Part shown: positions 33,972 to 45,284 of the stretch, piece by piece | How positions within the stretch are numbered: the first letter of the stretch is position 1 | Layout of the letters: each line of letters begins with the position of its first letter | Assembly: GCA_024180945.1 (NCBI GenBank) | Contig: JAKSGN010000035.1 | Coordinates: 2,666,001 to 2,730,000 of the forward strand | Length of the DNA: 64,000 nt | From: Macrophomina tecta | Taxonomy: Eukaryota > Ascomycota > Dothideomycetes > Botryosphaeriales > Botryosphaeriaceae | Direction: 5' to 3' | The notes under the pieces: generated by a model | Told to the model about the DNA's origin: nothing | The model's database searches: none | The model's input: only the letters and a program-made list of their open reading frames with translations | Position numbers and translations under genes: made by a program

Positions 33972-35524
33972 CTACTCAACGATACGAGTGACGAGGCCAG
34001 TAGCAACCGTGCGGCCACCTTCACGCACGTTGAAGCGCTGGCCAACCTCAATAGGAGCGGGGTGGTGGATCTCGCAGATCATCTCAACGTTGTCGCCGGG
34101 CATGACCATCTTGTTCGGGTCCTCGGCGTCCTCGGGCCAGGTGAGAGCAGCAGCCTCGTCTGTGACAGAACATCAGCACCTGCAACGTCATCACAGTGCG
34201 GGGGCAATTGACTTACCAGCAGTGCGGATGAAGACCTGGGGGCGGTAGTTGTTGCCGAAACCGGTGTGACGGCCACCCTCCTCCTTAGTCAGGACGTACA
34301 TGGAGCACAGGAACTTCTTGTGAGCCTTCTGGCTGCCGGGAGCAGCGACGACCATGCCGCGCTTGACGTCCTCGCGCTTGACACCACGGAGAAGGAGACC
34401 GGAGTTGTCACCGGCACGAGACTCGTCGCAAGACTTCTTGAAGGTCTCAATGTCGGTGACCTTGGTCTTGATGGGAGTGGCGTTCTTGCCGACAAGCTCA
34501 ACCTCAGAATCCTTCTTCAGAACACCCCGTTCGACACGGCCGGAGGCAACGGTACCACGGCCGGCAATGGAGAAGACATCCTCGACAGACATGAGGAAGG
34601 GCTTGTCCAGAGCACGCTCGGGAGTGGGGATCCAGGTGTCGACGGCCTCCATGAGCTTGTCAATCGACTGGACGCCGATCTCGGGCTCGCGGCCCTCAAG
34701 GGCGCAGAGAGCAGAGCCCATGATGATGGGGGTCTCGTCACCCTCGAACTGGTATGAGGTGAGCAGCTCACGCATCTCCATCTCGACAAGCTCAAGCATC
34801 TCCTTGTCATCGACGGCGTCGACCTTGTTGACGTAGACGACAATCTTCTGGACACCAACCTGGCGGGCAAGCAGCAAGTGCTCACGGGTCTGGGGCCTGC
34901 TGACTGTCAGTTCCTGCTCCAGTCCGTTCGCCTGCTACTGAGACACGCACATCTGACCGTCGGAGGCAGCGACGACAATGATAGCACCGTCCATGTTGGC
35001 AGCACCAGTAATCATGTTCTTGATGTAATCGGCGTGACCGGGGCAGTCGACGTGGGCATAGTGGCGGTTGTCGGTCTGGTACTCGATGTGGGCGGTGGAG
35101 ATGGTGATACCACGCTTGCGCTCTTCGGGCGCCTTGTCAATGGCACCGTATTCGAGGAAGTTGGCGTAGCCCTTCTCGGCCTGGCGCTTGGTGATGGCAG
35201 CGGTCAAGGTAGTCTACAGCGGTCAGATGGTTGGAGGCCAATTGGTGGCGGGAGAGACTCTACCTTGCCGTGATCGACGTGACCAATGGTACCTGTTCGA
35301 AATAAGCATCACGGTGCCAGAGGGCCAGCGCGACGGATCAAGGGAGGCATACCGATGTTAACGTGAGGCTTGGTGCGCTCGAAGGCGGCGGCGTAGTTGC
35401 GCACCTGAGTGAGGTACTGCTGGGAGCCATTGATGCCCAGAGTCTGAGAGAGCGGGTTGGCGCCGGAGCGCTGGCGCAGAGCGGCACGCGAGGTGCGCAG
35501 GAAGGCGCGGGACAGGGCAGACAT
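33972..35524 (-). CDS. TUF1: Mitochondrial elongation factor Tu
   Basis: The GTPase that delivers aminoacyl-tRNA to the mitochondrial ribosome. Five exons: 35524-35353, 35292-35264, 35213-34951, 34896-34217 and 34159-33972, giving 443 aa. The N-terminal 45 residues are Arg/Ser/Ala-rich without acids ([19 protein letters not shown]), a matrix-targeting presequence. Exon 2 is a 29-nt micro-exon encoding the P-loop [10 protein letters not shown]; exon 3 supplies the following Thr-Thr, switch I ([12 protein letters not shown]) and DCPGHADYI. Exon 4 carries the NKVD specificity motif. Domains II and III follow in order, ending in the family C-terminus [15 protein letters not shown]. Length fits fungal TUF1. 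The 487-bp upstream region is shared with a divergent mitochondrial enzyme gene. Introns are 60, 50, 54 and 57 nt. Confidence 0.96.
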
Positions 35525-36011
35525 GGTGAAAGCAGCAACCACAGACCCAGGCGAGCGGCGGATGAGCGGAGAATGGGCGACGGCGCGTGGAGGGGGGATG
35601 GCGGAGAGATGGACGCTGCAGGCACAGGACTGGGACGACGCGGCGGCGACCTCGATGGGAAGCTCGAGCGAACAATTTCTTAGCGCGTCGGATCGACGTT
35701 TCCGCACGTGATCTACGGAAGAGCTACGGCGGTGCGCGCGGAGCTCCAGAGGGCCAGTCTGCCTCGGGGAACTTCTGCTCTCTCGCGCCGCGAAGAACCA
35801 CTGCAGCCATCCTCTTACACCTGGACCTGCCCTCGCGGAGCTCTTGACTGACGCTTCGCTCTCAATTGATCTCGCTCCCTCGCCTGCCACGCTGATCTCG
35901 CCTTTCCATCACTCCCGTCCACGCGCTCTCTGCCGCCCGTTTACCCGAGGCTCGGCTTAGTCTGTCGTCACCTCCGCCCAGCATACAGGTAATCGCCTAC
36001 CACCCGCATTG
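35525..36011. promoter_or_regulatory. Bidirectional promoter, TUF1 and the hydrolase gene
   Basis: 487 bp between divergent start codons of two nuclear genes for mitochondrial proteins. GC-rich on the TUF1 side and C/T-rich before 36012. No TATA box seen. Confidence 0.5.
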
Positions 36012-37581
36012 ATGTTTCTACGCACCTGTCAAAGACGCGCCGCCAATCCGTTGAGCTGGAGCTCGCGGCCGCTGACCTCCTCTCTCACGATGCCTCTCCG
36101 CGCCAGAATAATGCAGTCTTCCAGACAGGTTCGTCCATACCTCGTATGCACCTCTCCCGCTTGTTGCTAATATAGCTTGCGTAGTATGCTAGCCAGTCCG
36201 AGGCCGACCTTGCCAGACCTCAGCCCGGCGACGAGCCTGACGATGTCCTTTTCGACAAGGTTTACGGCGTCCGCACCATCGAGCTCAACCGGCCCAAGAA
36301 GCTCAATTCGTTGAACGGCTCCATGGCCCGCAAGATCATACCCAGACTACGCGAATGGTCCCAATCCCAGCTGGCCAACGTCATCATCATCAAGGGCAAT
36401 GGCCGTGCTTTCTGCGCTGGTGGAGATGTAGCTGCTCTGGCCAAGCTCAACACCCAAGGGAAAGAGGGCCAGCAACAGTCGTCGGACTATTTTGGCCTCG
36501 AGTATAAGCTGGACCACCTCATCGCTACCTACTCAAAGCCCTATGTTGCGTTCATGGATGGCATAACCATGGGCGGCGGTGTCGGCTTGAGCGTGCATGC
36601 GCCATTCAGGATAGCCACTGAGAACACCATTTTTGCCATGCCCGAAACCACCATTGGCTTCTTCCCCGACGTTGGTGCGAGTTTCTTCCTTCCGCGCATG
36701 GACGGCCAGATGGGAACCTATCTGGCTTTGACTAGCGAGCAGCTCAAGGGCGTCGATGTCTTGTAAGTACTTCTCTCTGCTACTCTGATTACTATGCTGA
36801 CCTCTCAAGCTACCATGGCATTGCGACACACTACATCCACTCCTCTTCTCTGCCCGACCTCGAGGCTCGTCTTGCCGAGCTTACCTTCAAGGACTACGCC
36901 TCGCTTCAGGAACGCCACGCCATCATCAATGCCACCATCGAAGAATTTGTGACCGGACTACCCGCCCCGAGAGCCGAAATTTCTGGCCAGCTACGCGCTG
37001 CCGTGGACGAATGCTTCAAGCCGGAGAATGAGTCTATCGCCGCCATCCTGGACTCTCTTACCGTCCTCAAGGAATCCTCCAACACCACTCTGAGCCCATG
37101 GGCCGCCAAGACCATTGACACGATGCAGCAGCGCTCCCCGACCTCCGTTCTGGTCGCCCTCCAGCAGCTCCGCGTCTCCCACAATTGGGGCATCGCTGAC
37201 ACCTTCCGCCATGAGTACAACATCGCCTCGCGCTTCATGGCACACCCGGACTTTGTCGAGGGCGTGCAAGCGCGCCTGGTCCGCCGCCAGAAGGAGCGCC
37301 CCAACTGGGAGCCCGCCACCTTCGACCAAGTCGATCCCAAGGAGATCGACGCTTTTTTCCAGGGCCGCCAGTCGCTCGAGCTTCTTGAGAACGGTCCCGA
37401 GGCTAACTACAAAGAGTATCCCCATGCCTGGCTGGGTCTGCCCAAGGAGAACTTCATCCTCCAGAAGGCTCAAAGGCTGGGAAGTGACCGTGAGGTCATC
37501 CAATTCTTCGTCAAGGAGTATAAGGGCAAGGCTGGTGTGAAAGAGAAGGTTCAGGAGGTGCTGGAGAGGAGCCGGTTGTAG
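36012..37581 (+). CDS. EHD3: 3-hydroxyisobutyryl-CoA hydrolase, mitochondrial
   Basis: Hydrolyses 3-hydroxyisobutyryl-CoA in valine catabolism; member of the enoyl-CoA hydratase/isomerase superfamily. Exons are 36012-36128, 36185-36762 and 36810-37581, giving 488 aa. Introns are 56 nt (donor gttcgt) and 47 nt (gtaagt...tcaag). The first ~40 residues (MFLRTCQRRAANPLSW...) are basic and acid-free, fitting a matrix presequence. The oxyanion-hole segments GRAFCAGGDV and MDGITMGGGVGLS are visible, followed by FAMPETTIGFFPDVGASFFLPR with the catalytic-type Glu and Asp of this subfamily. The C-terminal half with SHNWGIADTFRHEYNIASRFM and HPDFVEGV-AR is specific to the hydrolase rather than hydratases. 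In yeast EHD3 is also reported as a small-subunit mitoribosome component, which would fit its pairing with TUF1. Confidence 0.93.
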
Positions 37582-38969
37582 GAGGATTAATGGCGATATC
37601 CGAACTATGTATGTACTACTGTATCTAGCTGTTTGGAGCGACGTAGCAAGTATGTACGTACAGACACTGCCGCGCGTGCTAGAAACCAAGAGCCAGTATG
37701 AATTAAGGGGAAAAAAAAAAAAACGAAGTTAGACTTGGCTGTTCACATCACTTTGCTTTTTTGGCCGGCATCGGAGTCTATCCGCTGTGCTTTTTGGTTT
37801 GCTTCCAGCGATGCTTTTGCTTTTCTTTTTTCTTCCCTTCCCCCTTCTCTTTCCCGTACTTTTCCCTCTTTCCGCACTCGATCGCTTCTTTATCGCGTAA
37901 TTACGTACCGCCAGACAGCCATTAAGCGAGTGAAAGTGACGTCCCTTCATCGCTCGTTCATTAGCTTTCATTTTTCCTCTGTCGCGTGCCTTGCTTGAAG
38001 GAAAAAGAAAAAAAAAAACACCAGGTGCCGAGACATCAACAAAGCTTACGTTACGTATCTCGCTCGGTGCGTTAGCTGCGCGATATCTCTCTCTGCGCCG
38101 GAGATGTCTGAACCGTCAAGCTTTCTCCGGTTCCTGCATCCCCCTCGCTGCGACATGCGTTGCTGAGAGAACATCCCCGCATCGGGGTTCTGGGACCTAG
38201 GGTAGGCGCGGGATCTGCGCACGGGACGGCCTGGCGTATTCGTTCCTTTTGTTTTCGCCACACGTGTGGGCGGGGGGCGGCTGTGCAAGCATGGAGTTTG
38301 CGCGGGGGAAAAAGAAATGGCCGTACATTGACAGGCAGGTGAAGGTAACGCGTATGCAGTCGACCTTGTTATTCGTACATTCCGTGCGCACAGGAAAACA
38401 TGAGCGCAGAAAGGGCCAAGGAAGAAAAATACTTTGGAAGAGATCCTGTTATACAAAAGCACTCCCCCAAACGCGAACAACCCCTTCCAGAATGTTGCGA
38501 CTATTTACACGCACCCCACACTTACTCTGTGAAACTCCGCTCTAGAACGGTGAAAATGGGAGATCCCGGTATTGCCCACAGTGCCCAACCAATTAAAGAA
38601 AGAGAAATTAGAAGAGCATGCTCTAGAGCCGATGGAGAAAGTGTAGTGAATAATGAAATTGGCGATAAGATTCAAAAAATGTAGATGGTTGCCCCTGGAT
38701 GAATGCTTTTTTTTTTTAATTGTGCCAGCTTTCCAGACAATGTAAGCCCTTTTCTATGCGAGATTGGTATTTTTTTTTTGTGTCCGTCCATGCTCCCTGG
38801 AGAATGCTTGTGATGGAAAGAGGGAAACAAGACAGATCGAACAAGGCGACCATCGCCAACTTCCGCGATTGTCCATGAAAGTAGGCGATGAGAGTATGTG
38901 TATGACAGATGAGTGACATGAGAACGATATGTATGATGAGAATTGCCCACGGGGTAAGCAAGGGGGAAA
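37582..38969. other. Convergent intergenic region with A/T tracts
   Basis: Lies between 3' ends of the hydrolase (+) and a minus-strand gene. A runs at 37711-37723 and 38009-38018 and T runs at 38708-38718 and 38771-38780 are typical of fungal 3' flanks. No gene seen. Confidence 0.45.
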
Positions 38970-40307
38970 CTAGCAGTCAAAGTTGGGTGACAAGCCTAGA
39001 AAAAGCACTTGCCTCTGTCTCTCCTTCTCCTGCATGATTTCCGCCAGTCTATCATCCTCCGAAGGCGACGATGACTGTTCAGGGACCTTTCTATCTTTCC
39101 GCTGCTGTGATGCTTCACCTTCTGCCGGCATCGGAGGAAGCAGCGGAGCTGACGCGAAGTTCGGGTTCCAGCCCTTTGGCCTCTGCGATGGTGGCGGCGG
39201 GGCGACAGGAGCGGCGGCGTCCTCTGACGAGATCCCCGTCAGATGATCGAAGAGTGTTGTTCCTGTTGACCCCGTATCGTCGCAAGCCGCCAAAGCCTCC
39301 TCTTCAGCTGTCAGCGCCGTCGCTGTGGTCGCGGACGGAGAGGCACAAGCAGAGGAGAAAATAGAGGAAGAATAATCATCGTCGTCGAGATCATCGAGGC
39401 GGTCATATTCGGAAACGAAGACCGAATTATTGGTCGAGGGAGAAGCCGCCGCAACACCGAAGATGATGCTATCGAAGTAGGCATCATCATCCTGGTCGTC
39501 CTCCTCAGCGCCAGCATGCTCGGGCCTGCCTTGTTCATTCTTTTCCTTATCCTCAAGGTCGAGGGGATCAGAGTTTGACTGACTGAGCGGAGACGGTGGG
39601 CTCGGCGCGTAGTGTCTACGGGTACTGTCGACGCTGGTACCGCTAGGCCTGAAGTTCGGACTTTCGATAAACATTGAAGAAGCAGGCCTCACCGCGCGGC
39701 TGCCTTCCATAACCTCCGGTATGGCGACCGGCCTTGTACTGTTGACCGTCGCTAGACTTCCGCGCAACCGGGCAAGTCGGGTCATCTCGATCCCTTTGCG
39801 CCGAAGCATCTCGATTTCTCCCCGACGCCCGGCAGCCATATTCGGCGATTTGTCGATGGCGGTCTCGACAGTACGCGTGACGCGATTCAAGATGGCGGCT
39901 TTGCGAAGGAGACTTCGGCCTAGCGCCTTCTGCTTGGCCCAAACCGCTATGCGGGAGCGTCCACGGTCGATAATGTGAGTCGTCGGTACGGCGAAGGGTA
40001 GCGAGAGGCGCGAAGTTATAAGCGTAAGGCGCAGGCGGCGCTTTTTACGAATCGGGCCAGGATGGTCGAGCTCGTTGGTACGCTTGCGCTTAAGGCATGC
40101 TTCGTCGTGACGTGGGCCATGGAAGTGAGGTTCGGCAGTAGATTCATGGTCGTGGCGCGAGAATTTGAGCGGAACAGTTGGAGCGGAGACGTGGAAGGCG
40201 AAAGAGGAGGACGAGGGAGGGGACGAGGGATTGGCAGCTCCGACAGGGCGATTGCGCTCCGTGTCGTGGGAAGAGCGCAGATCTAGGCCCGCGGCTTGGG
40301 CGCGCAT
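38970..40307 (-). CDS. Unrecognised 445-aa basic/acidic protein, probably nuclear
   Basis: A single open exon from ATG at 40307 to a stop at 38970. Residues 72-95 are strongly basic (LKRKRTNEL, IRKKRRLRLTL), a likely bipartite nuclear localisation signal. The next block (about 95-185) is the most ordered: SRLSLPFAVPTTHIIDRG then RIAVWAKQKALGRSLLRKAAILNRVTR, an amphipathic helical segment without acidic residues. The rest is low in complexity, with an acidic run EEDDQDDDAYFDSIIFG near 270 and DRLDDLDDDDY near 305, and ends in a charged helix (DDRLAEIMQEKERQRQ). The alternation of basic and acidic blocks and the fungal-style conserved core suggest a chromatin or ribosome-biogenesis protein, but this is inference. 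I do not recognise the family. Confidence 0.72.
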   Translation of the reverse strand: MRAQAAGLDLRSSHDTERNRPVGAANPSSPPSSSSFAFHVSAPTVPLKFSRHDHESTAEPHFHGPRHDEACLKRKRTNELDHPGPIRKKRRLRLTLITSRLSLPFAVPTTHIIDRGRSRIAVWAKQKALGRSLLRKAAILNRVTRTVETAIDKSPNMAAGRRGEIEMLRRKGIEMTRLARLRGSLATVNSTRPVAIPEVMEGSRAVRPASSMFIESPNFRPSGTSVDSTRRHYAPSPPSPLSQSNSDPLDLEDKEKNEQGRPEHAGAEEDDQDDDAYFDSIIFGVAAASPSTNNSVFVSEYDRLDDLDDDDYSSSIFSSACASPSATTATALTAEEEALAACDDTGSTGTTLFDHLTGISSEDAAAPVAPPPPSQRPKGWNPNFASAPLLPPMPAEGEASQQRKDRKVPEQSSSPSEDDRLAEIMQEKERQRQVLFLGLSPNFDC

Positions 40308-41393
40308 ATTGGGACGAGAAGGCGTGGGTAGGTCATGCCGTGTAGCGCGCGTGCGCGCTTATGGTAGAATTGAGGGGTTGTGGTGTTTGGAGGGGAGCGA
40401 GCGAGCGCGGACATAAAACGGGAGGAGGGAGAGTATGGTGGCGGAAGAGCAGGAGCTGGTGGTCGAGTGAGATGGGAGCGGCTCGACAGTCAGGCGAGCA
40501 GCGGCGAGTGAGCAAGGTTGGCACGCAGGCCCCCGTTGATTACCCTGTCTTCCCCGCATTCCGGGCACTGCTTACATGCACCCCAGCCGAAAATCCCTTC
40601 CGCCCACCCTTCCACAACCAGCAGCCATTCGCGCTGGGCCAGACACTGGTGCTGCACAAGGCTTTGCGGCCCGCGAACAGGCGTCCAGCTGCCTGTTCTT
40701 TGGAGATGCCAGCCCGATGTGCGGCTGTGCTCGGCCAACCCCAAGCCCCAAGGGCCCGGCCGCTTCGAGAAGTAGGGCCATCCTGTTTCCTCGTAATTCC
40801 TCGTCGACCAATGCAGGAGTCGCTATGACCCTGGCCCGAGCTTATGCTAGCACGGCATAACTCTCCTGCCCAATGTCGTTGGGCCAGTCGCTGCCTTGAG
40901 TAGCGGTCTCCGCCGCAGTCCGAAACAGAGATGTGCAATTTTTTTTGGGTAAACGCTGCCGTTCGGTGCGCTTCCGAGTCAATCTGACACGCAGCAATAG
41001 ACCTGATCGGGAAGCAATGGCTTTGTTGGAAAATGCGCTGAAGTTGCTCTGCGTTTCTTGAGATTCGGCGAGGACATCCTAGTTCATAAACCAGCGACGT
41101 ATGTGCATAATCTGTTCCGAGTGAGTTTTTCAACGGTCCGCGTCGCGCTCACACAGTCATAGACCTGGTGACAGGCGAATCAACTCATCTCAAGCGGGAT
41201 CACGGTTATGAAGGAAATGATCATTCGACATGTTATTGTAGACTGGAAGCTCTGTACTTACGTCACTGGAGATTCCGCTCTTTCCGCAAACTTCGCCTTT
41301 CTATTCAACCGGTAACCTTTTTCTTTTCCAGCCTCGACTCCATTCCCTCTAAGCACAGCGTCGTATTTACAGTCCAGGATAAGATAACAGAGT
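40308..41393. other. Intergenic between two minus-strand genes
   Basis: Promoter of the 38970-40307 gene on the left, OAC1 3' flank on the right. Frames at 40361-40860 overlap in several phases and look random. Confidence 0.45.
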
Positions 41394-42654
41394 TCATATT
41401 TGTTCCTTCTTCAGGAAGTATCGGTCCTCGATTCTGCGCATGACCTTGTTGGTCTGCTCCGCTAAGCTGAGGGTGAGGATCTGGAATGTCGTCAGCAAAA
41501 CTGTATTCAGGATCACATCTTCCGAGAGCAGCTGGCTGCGGTGACGAGTGTAGATCAAGACGGGCCGGGCGTAGGTTCGACTACTCTTGATCGTCCAAAC
41601 ACTCATCTCCGCCGAGCGCACTGATCCCGTCTCAGACTGGTGGGTGCACTTACGGTATGCGGCAATATTCTGGCCAAATGGGCAAAGAAGCCTTTGTACA
41701 CGGCTAGAAGGCCTTCTGTCTTGACTGTGCGGAACAAGCAGTCGAAGGCGCTCGTGTAAAGATTGCCGGTCTGGTTGTACATGCGGCTCATGACAGTGTC
41801 AGGCGGGTGCATGACACAGCAAACAACGAAACCAGATGCGGTGCTGCTCGCAAGGTGCAAAGCCGGGCCCTCTTCCATGCCCAAGTGCTTCACAAGTCTC
41901 CTTTTCGCGAAGAAGTAGGTGGGTAGTTGCACGGAGCTGCCAAAACCGGTGCGGACGCAGGCTGGTCCAACACCGCGATAGAGACCCTTTATGCCCTCCG
42001 CAGTGTAGATCTGTTTCATACCATCCCAAGCATTCTTGTAGTGATGCTGAGTTCCAACAGGCAGGAAAGGAGAGAAGGATTGCAGGCGAGTCTTGACGAG
42101 GAAGAAAGGCGAGCCGGCGGCGGCGCCCAAGATACCAGAGGAGGCACCGGAGAAGATGTTGACGCCGAACGACTGCACATTCGCATCGTGAAAGAGGAGC
42201 TTCGTCAAATTGCCGCGAATGGGCTCGTAGAAGCCAAGGCGACAGCCATTGAGGGTCATTTGGTAGATATACTAGATGCTTACACGTCAGGTCTCACGGC
42301 GGCATTTCAACTGGGCGCAGCAACTCACGGCGCAAGACAAACCACGGAACAAACCCTTGGGACCCTCGTTCTTCAAAATAGTCGCGACGCCATGCAGAAC
42401 ACCACGATACAACTTGGGGGCATCCTTCTTCGCCTGAAGCTCTCCTTGTAATTGTAACCTGGGTTAGGGTTCAGCAGGAGCTTCGGCGATGGGAAGACAG
42501 GGCGGCGCACCGGATCTTAACGGTCTCGAAGCTGTGGGTGACAGTAACAGCACCACATGCTGCAATGCCGCCGGCTATGAAAGAGCTGTCGGCAATCAGC
42601 GCGATGGTTCTTTCAGGTCGCAGTCTCCCCGGCTTACCCCAGAGTCGTGGACAT
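41394..42654 (-). CDS. OAC1: Mitochondrial oxaloacetate carrier (SLC25 family)
   Basis: An inner-membrane carrier for oxaloacetate, sulfate and related anions. Five exons: 42654-42638 (17 nt), 42585-42511, 42458-42329, 42271-41654 and 41480-41394, giving 308 aa. Introns are 52, 52, 57 and 173 nt. The first exon holds MSTTLG only; splicing continues as SFIAGGIAACGAVTVTHSFETVKIR. The three-fold repeat is clear, with carrier signatures HSFETVKIR (first, Pro replaced by Ser), SPFFLVKTR (second) and HPPDTVMSR (third), each followed by a G-x-x-x-L-Y/F-R/K-G element (GLFRGL, GLYRGVG, AVYKGF). YQMTLNGCRLGFYEP is typical of the OAC1 subgroup. The last exon adds the C-terminal helix ILTLSLAEQTNKVMRR. 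The 173-nt last intron is unusually long for this gene. Divergent from SWD2 across 420 bp. Confidence 0.9.
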
Positions 42655-43074
42655 GGCTGGCGCGTGCGCTGTGCTTTCGCTCTACGCCGGAGAACCGGGT
42701 GAAGTTGAATGTCAAACGTCAAGCCGTTCTCCGGCGAGAGCTCGCAATAAATTGGGGAGTTTATGATGAGAGAGTGAGGGCAAAGGGCGGCGGTGACATA
42801 GGTTGCTTACGAAATATTCGACGGTGACTTGACAGAGACCCTGCATGCCCCGGCATCGGAGCTCAGCTGTCGGCCTAATGATCCTCGCCCGCAGCGCCCC
42901 GTGCACTCGCGAACGGATTGATTGCTTCATCGCCTGCGACAAACACCGCTGCAACGCAACTCCACCACGCCATTCCCCCACAGAACCCGAACCTGCAGCC
43001 GCTGCACCACCTCCCAGCCGGCCGACACCGGCAGCGCAATGTACTGAGGGCCACTTCGCTCTCCACTATCTGTC
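42655..43074. promoter_or_regulatory. Bidirectional promoter, OAC1 and SWD2
   Basis: 420 bp between divergent ATGs. CA- and GC-rich near SWD2. No TATA box seen. Confidence 0.5.
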
Positions 43075-44151
43075 ATGGCCGCCGGCGCAACCCCAACCAG
43101 CGGCGGAGCCCCGCCGACGCAGAAAGTCAGTGAAGTTGTAGCTGCCTTCCGGCCCACGCGCTGCTTCCGCCCTGAAAGCAAGGAAACTGCCGTGACCTCG
43201 CTCGACTTTGACGACTCGGGCGAGCTTGCCATCATCGCCCGCGACGACGACACGCTCCAGATCTACAATTGCAAGGAGGGAAAGCATGCGAAGGAGCTTA
43301 AGAGTCAGAAATACGGCGCCCACCTGGCTCGCTTCACCCACCACGCTCAGAGCATCATATATGCTAGTACCAAGGTAGATGATGGTATTCGCTACCTGTC
43401 GTCACACGACAATTCGTACATCCGATACTTCAAGGGCCATACCGACACAGTGACCTGCTTGGCTCTCAACCCCTCCAATGACACCTTTATATCTTGCTCT
43501 CAGGACAATACTGTGCGCCTGTGGGCTCTCAATTCGCCCAATACCCAAGGTCTGCTCAAGCTCCATGCTCCATACCTTGCCGCCTACGACCCCTCGGCTA
43601 GCGTCGTCGCCATCGCTTCTCCTCCCACTCAGACTATACTTCTCTACGATGTCCGCAACTTCGATAAGCCGCCGTTTGCGACATTCGATCTTCACGATAT
43701 CGAGCAACAGTACACACCAGGCTCTGCCGGCCGCAACTGGGCCAAGCTCGAGTTTACCAACGACGGCAAGTGCTTGGTTTTGGGCACTACAGGATCTGGA
43801 CATTTTGCGCTGGATGCCTTTGAAGGCACGCTCAAACACTTCTGCGTGAGAGACCAAGGGCCTTCAGGGCGCCGTGCGCCGGGAGAATATGCAGCACCGG
43901 GAACCGTTGCTGGACAGGGAGACACGTGCCTGTCTCCCGACGGCCAATATCTGATTGGAGGCTCTGGTCGCGACGGCTTGTTAGTTTGGGATCTGCATGA
44001 GAAGCAGTCGCCCGACCGTATTCTTCGACCTTTCACAGATCTCCCAGGACCTGGCAAGGCCGCTATTGTTGGCTATAATCAGCGGATGAACCTGCTCTGC
44101 TCGGCTGATAGAGATTTGTACCTGTGGCTACCGGATCCAGATGCTATTTGA
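43075..44151 (+). CDS. SWD2: WD40 protein SWD2 (COMPASS and CPF subunit)
   Basis: The shared subunit of the COMPASS histone H3-K4 methyltransferase and the cleavage/polyadenylation factor (WDR82 in animals). A single exon of 358 aa, a usual length. WD repeats are readable: TAVTSLDFDDSGELAIIARDDDTLQIY, IRYFKGHTDTVTCLALNP..., DNTVRLWAL, LLVWDLHEK and RDLYLWLPDP at the end. The N-terminal F-R-P-x-R-C-F-x-P element and GHTDTVTCLALNPSND with FISCSQDNTVRLWAL match SWD2 closely. It links H2B ubiquitination to H3-K4 methylation and, in yeast, H2Bub signalling also controls DOT1, which is encoded 22 kb away. Strong Kozak-like context at the ATG. TRS31 follows on the same strand 345 bp downstream. Confidence 0.93.
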   Translation: MAAGATPTSGGAPPTQKVSEVVAAFRPTRCFRPESKETAVTSLDFDDSGELAIIARDDDTLQIYNCKEGKHAKELKSQKYGAHLARFTHHAQSIIYASTKVDDGIRYLSSHDNSYIRYFKGHTDTVTCLALNPSNDTFISCSQDNTVRLWALNSPNTQGLLKLHAPYLAAYDPSASVVAIASPPTQTILLYDVRNFDKPPFATFDLHDIEQQYTPGSAGRNWAKLEFTNDGKCLVLGTTGSGHFALDAFEGTLKHFCVRDQGPSGRRAPGEYAAPGTVAGQGDTCLSPDGQYLIGGSGRDGLLVWDLHEKQSPDRILRPFTDLPGPGKAAIVGYNQRMNLLCSADRDLYLWLPDPDAI

Positions 44152-44496
44152 GAATTTTTCTTTCCTTTTTCCAACAGTCAATTCGGCACGAGGTTTCGTC
44201 AAGTGAGCAAATGCGGAGGTTTCTTGCATGGGTGGGCGTAGGGAAACGGTCAAAATCAGCAGCCTCGATGGCTTTAGCGGAATTACGAGGCGTATGGATA
44301 CCCACAAAAGTTAAACAGTAGATATTCCAAGAAATGCATGCCTTTCAATCTTAAGATGATCTGTTCGAAGGGGAGCTTCCCACTGGCATAAGACGTGGCC
44401 GGCAACGGCGGAGCACAGACGCCTTTGGCGCAGCTTAGCTTCCCCGAGCATAACGCGCTCCCACGTCAACCCCACGATGGTCTCCTTTGCCCAACC
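44152..44496. other. Intergenic, SWD2 to TRS31
   Basis: SWD2 3' flank and TRS31 promoter. The TRS31 frame is open upstream to an in-frame ATG at 44395, but those residues are not family-like. Confidence 0.5.
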
Positions 44497-45284
44497 ATGA
44501 GTTCTTCACAACCCTACAAAGCGGTCCAAGATGCGGCCGCCCACCAGCAGCAGCGCTCGATATCTTCGGGCCTGCGCTATCCGTCCAACCGCAAGACCAT
44601 CTACGACCGGAACCTGGGCCGCAGCAAGAATGCCGAGCTCAGTCGCGCCGCGTTTGCCTATCTCTTCGTGGAGATGATTACCTATGCCCAGCGCAAAGTT
44701 ACCGGTGTCGCCGACCTGGAGAAGAGGTATGCTCATCTACCTTTCCCCGCTCCCTCGTAAGACCACACGCCGCTCACGCGAGCTCATGCACCAGACTCAA
44801 TGCCCAGGGCTACCCACTTGGCCTCAAGCTGCTCGATCTTCTCTCCGCTCGCTCTCCCTCTGCGGCTCTGACCTCGAATCCCAATCCGACCCGTCCGACC
44901 CGCGTGCTCGCCCTCCTCCAATTCATTACCACGACTCTCTGGAAGCACCTCTTCAACCGGCCCGCCGACGCCCTCGAGCGCGCGGCGGCTGCCTCAACCG
45001 ACTACATGATCACGGACAACGCTCCGTTGGTCGTCGAATACGTGTCCACGCCGAAAGAAATGAGCTCGCTCAACGTAGCCGCCTTCGTCGCCGGCATCGT
45101 CGAGGGCGTGTGCGACGGCGCCGGCTTCCCGACCAAGGGCGTGACAGCGCATTGGGTGGACGACGGCGGCGGGAACACAGCGGGCGCGGAGGGCAAGGAG
45201 ATGTGGCCGAGTAAGACGATTTTCCTGATCAAGTTCGACGAGCGTGTCATCGAGAGGGAGGAGATCCTCGAGCCACAGAAGTAA
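44497..45284 (+). CDS. TRS31: TRAPP complex subunit Trs31 (TRAPPC5)
   Basis: Core subunit of the TRAPP tethering complexes that activate the Rab Ypt1 in ER-Golgi traffic. Exons are 44497-44726 and 44795-45284, giving 239 aa; the intron is 68 nt (gtatgc...caccag). Bet3-like fold marks are visible: TIYDRNLGRSKNAELSRAAFAYLFVEMI near residues 35-65, LNAQGYPLGLKLLDLLSAR after the junction, and TRVLALLQFITTTLWKHLFNRPADALERA. DYMITDNAPLVVEYVSTPKEMSSLNVAAFVAGIVEG and GFPTKGVTAHWV then follow in family order. A Ser/Gly-rich 30-residue N-terminal extension is normal for fungal members. The ATG at 44497 is preferred over the in-frame ATG at 44395 because conservation starts just after it. Confidence 0.93.
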
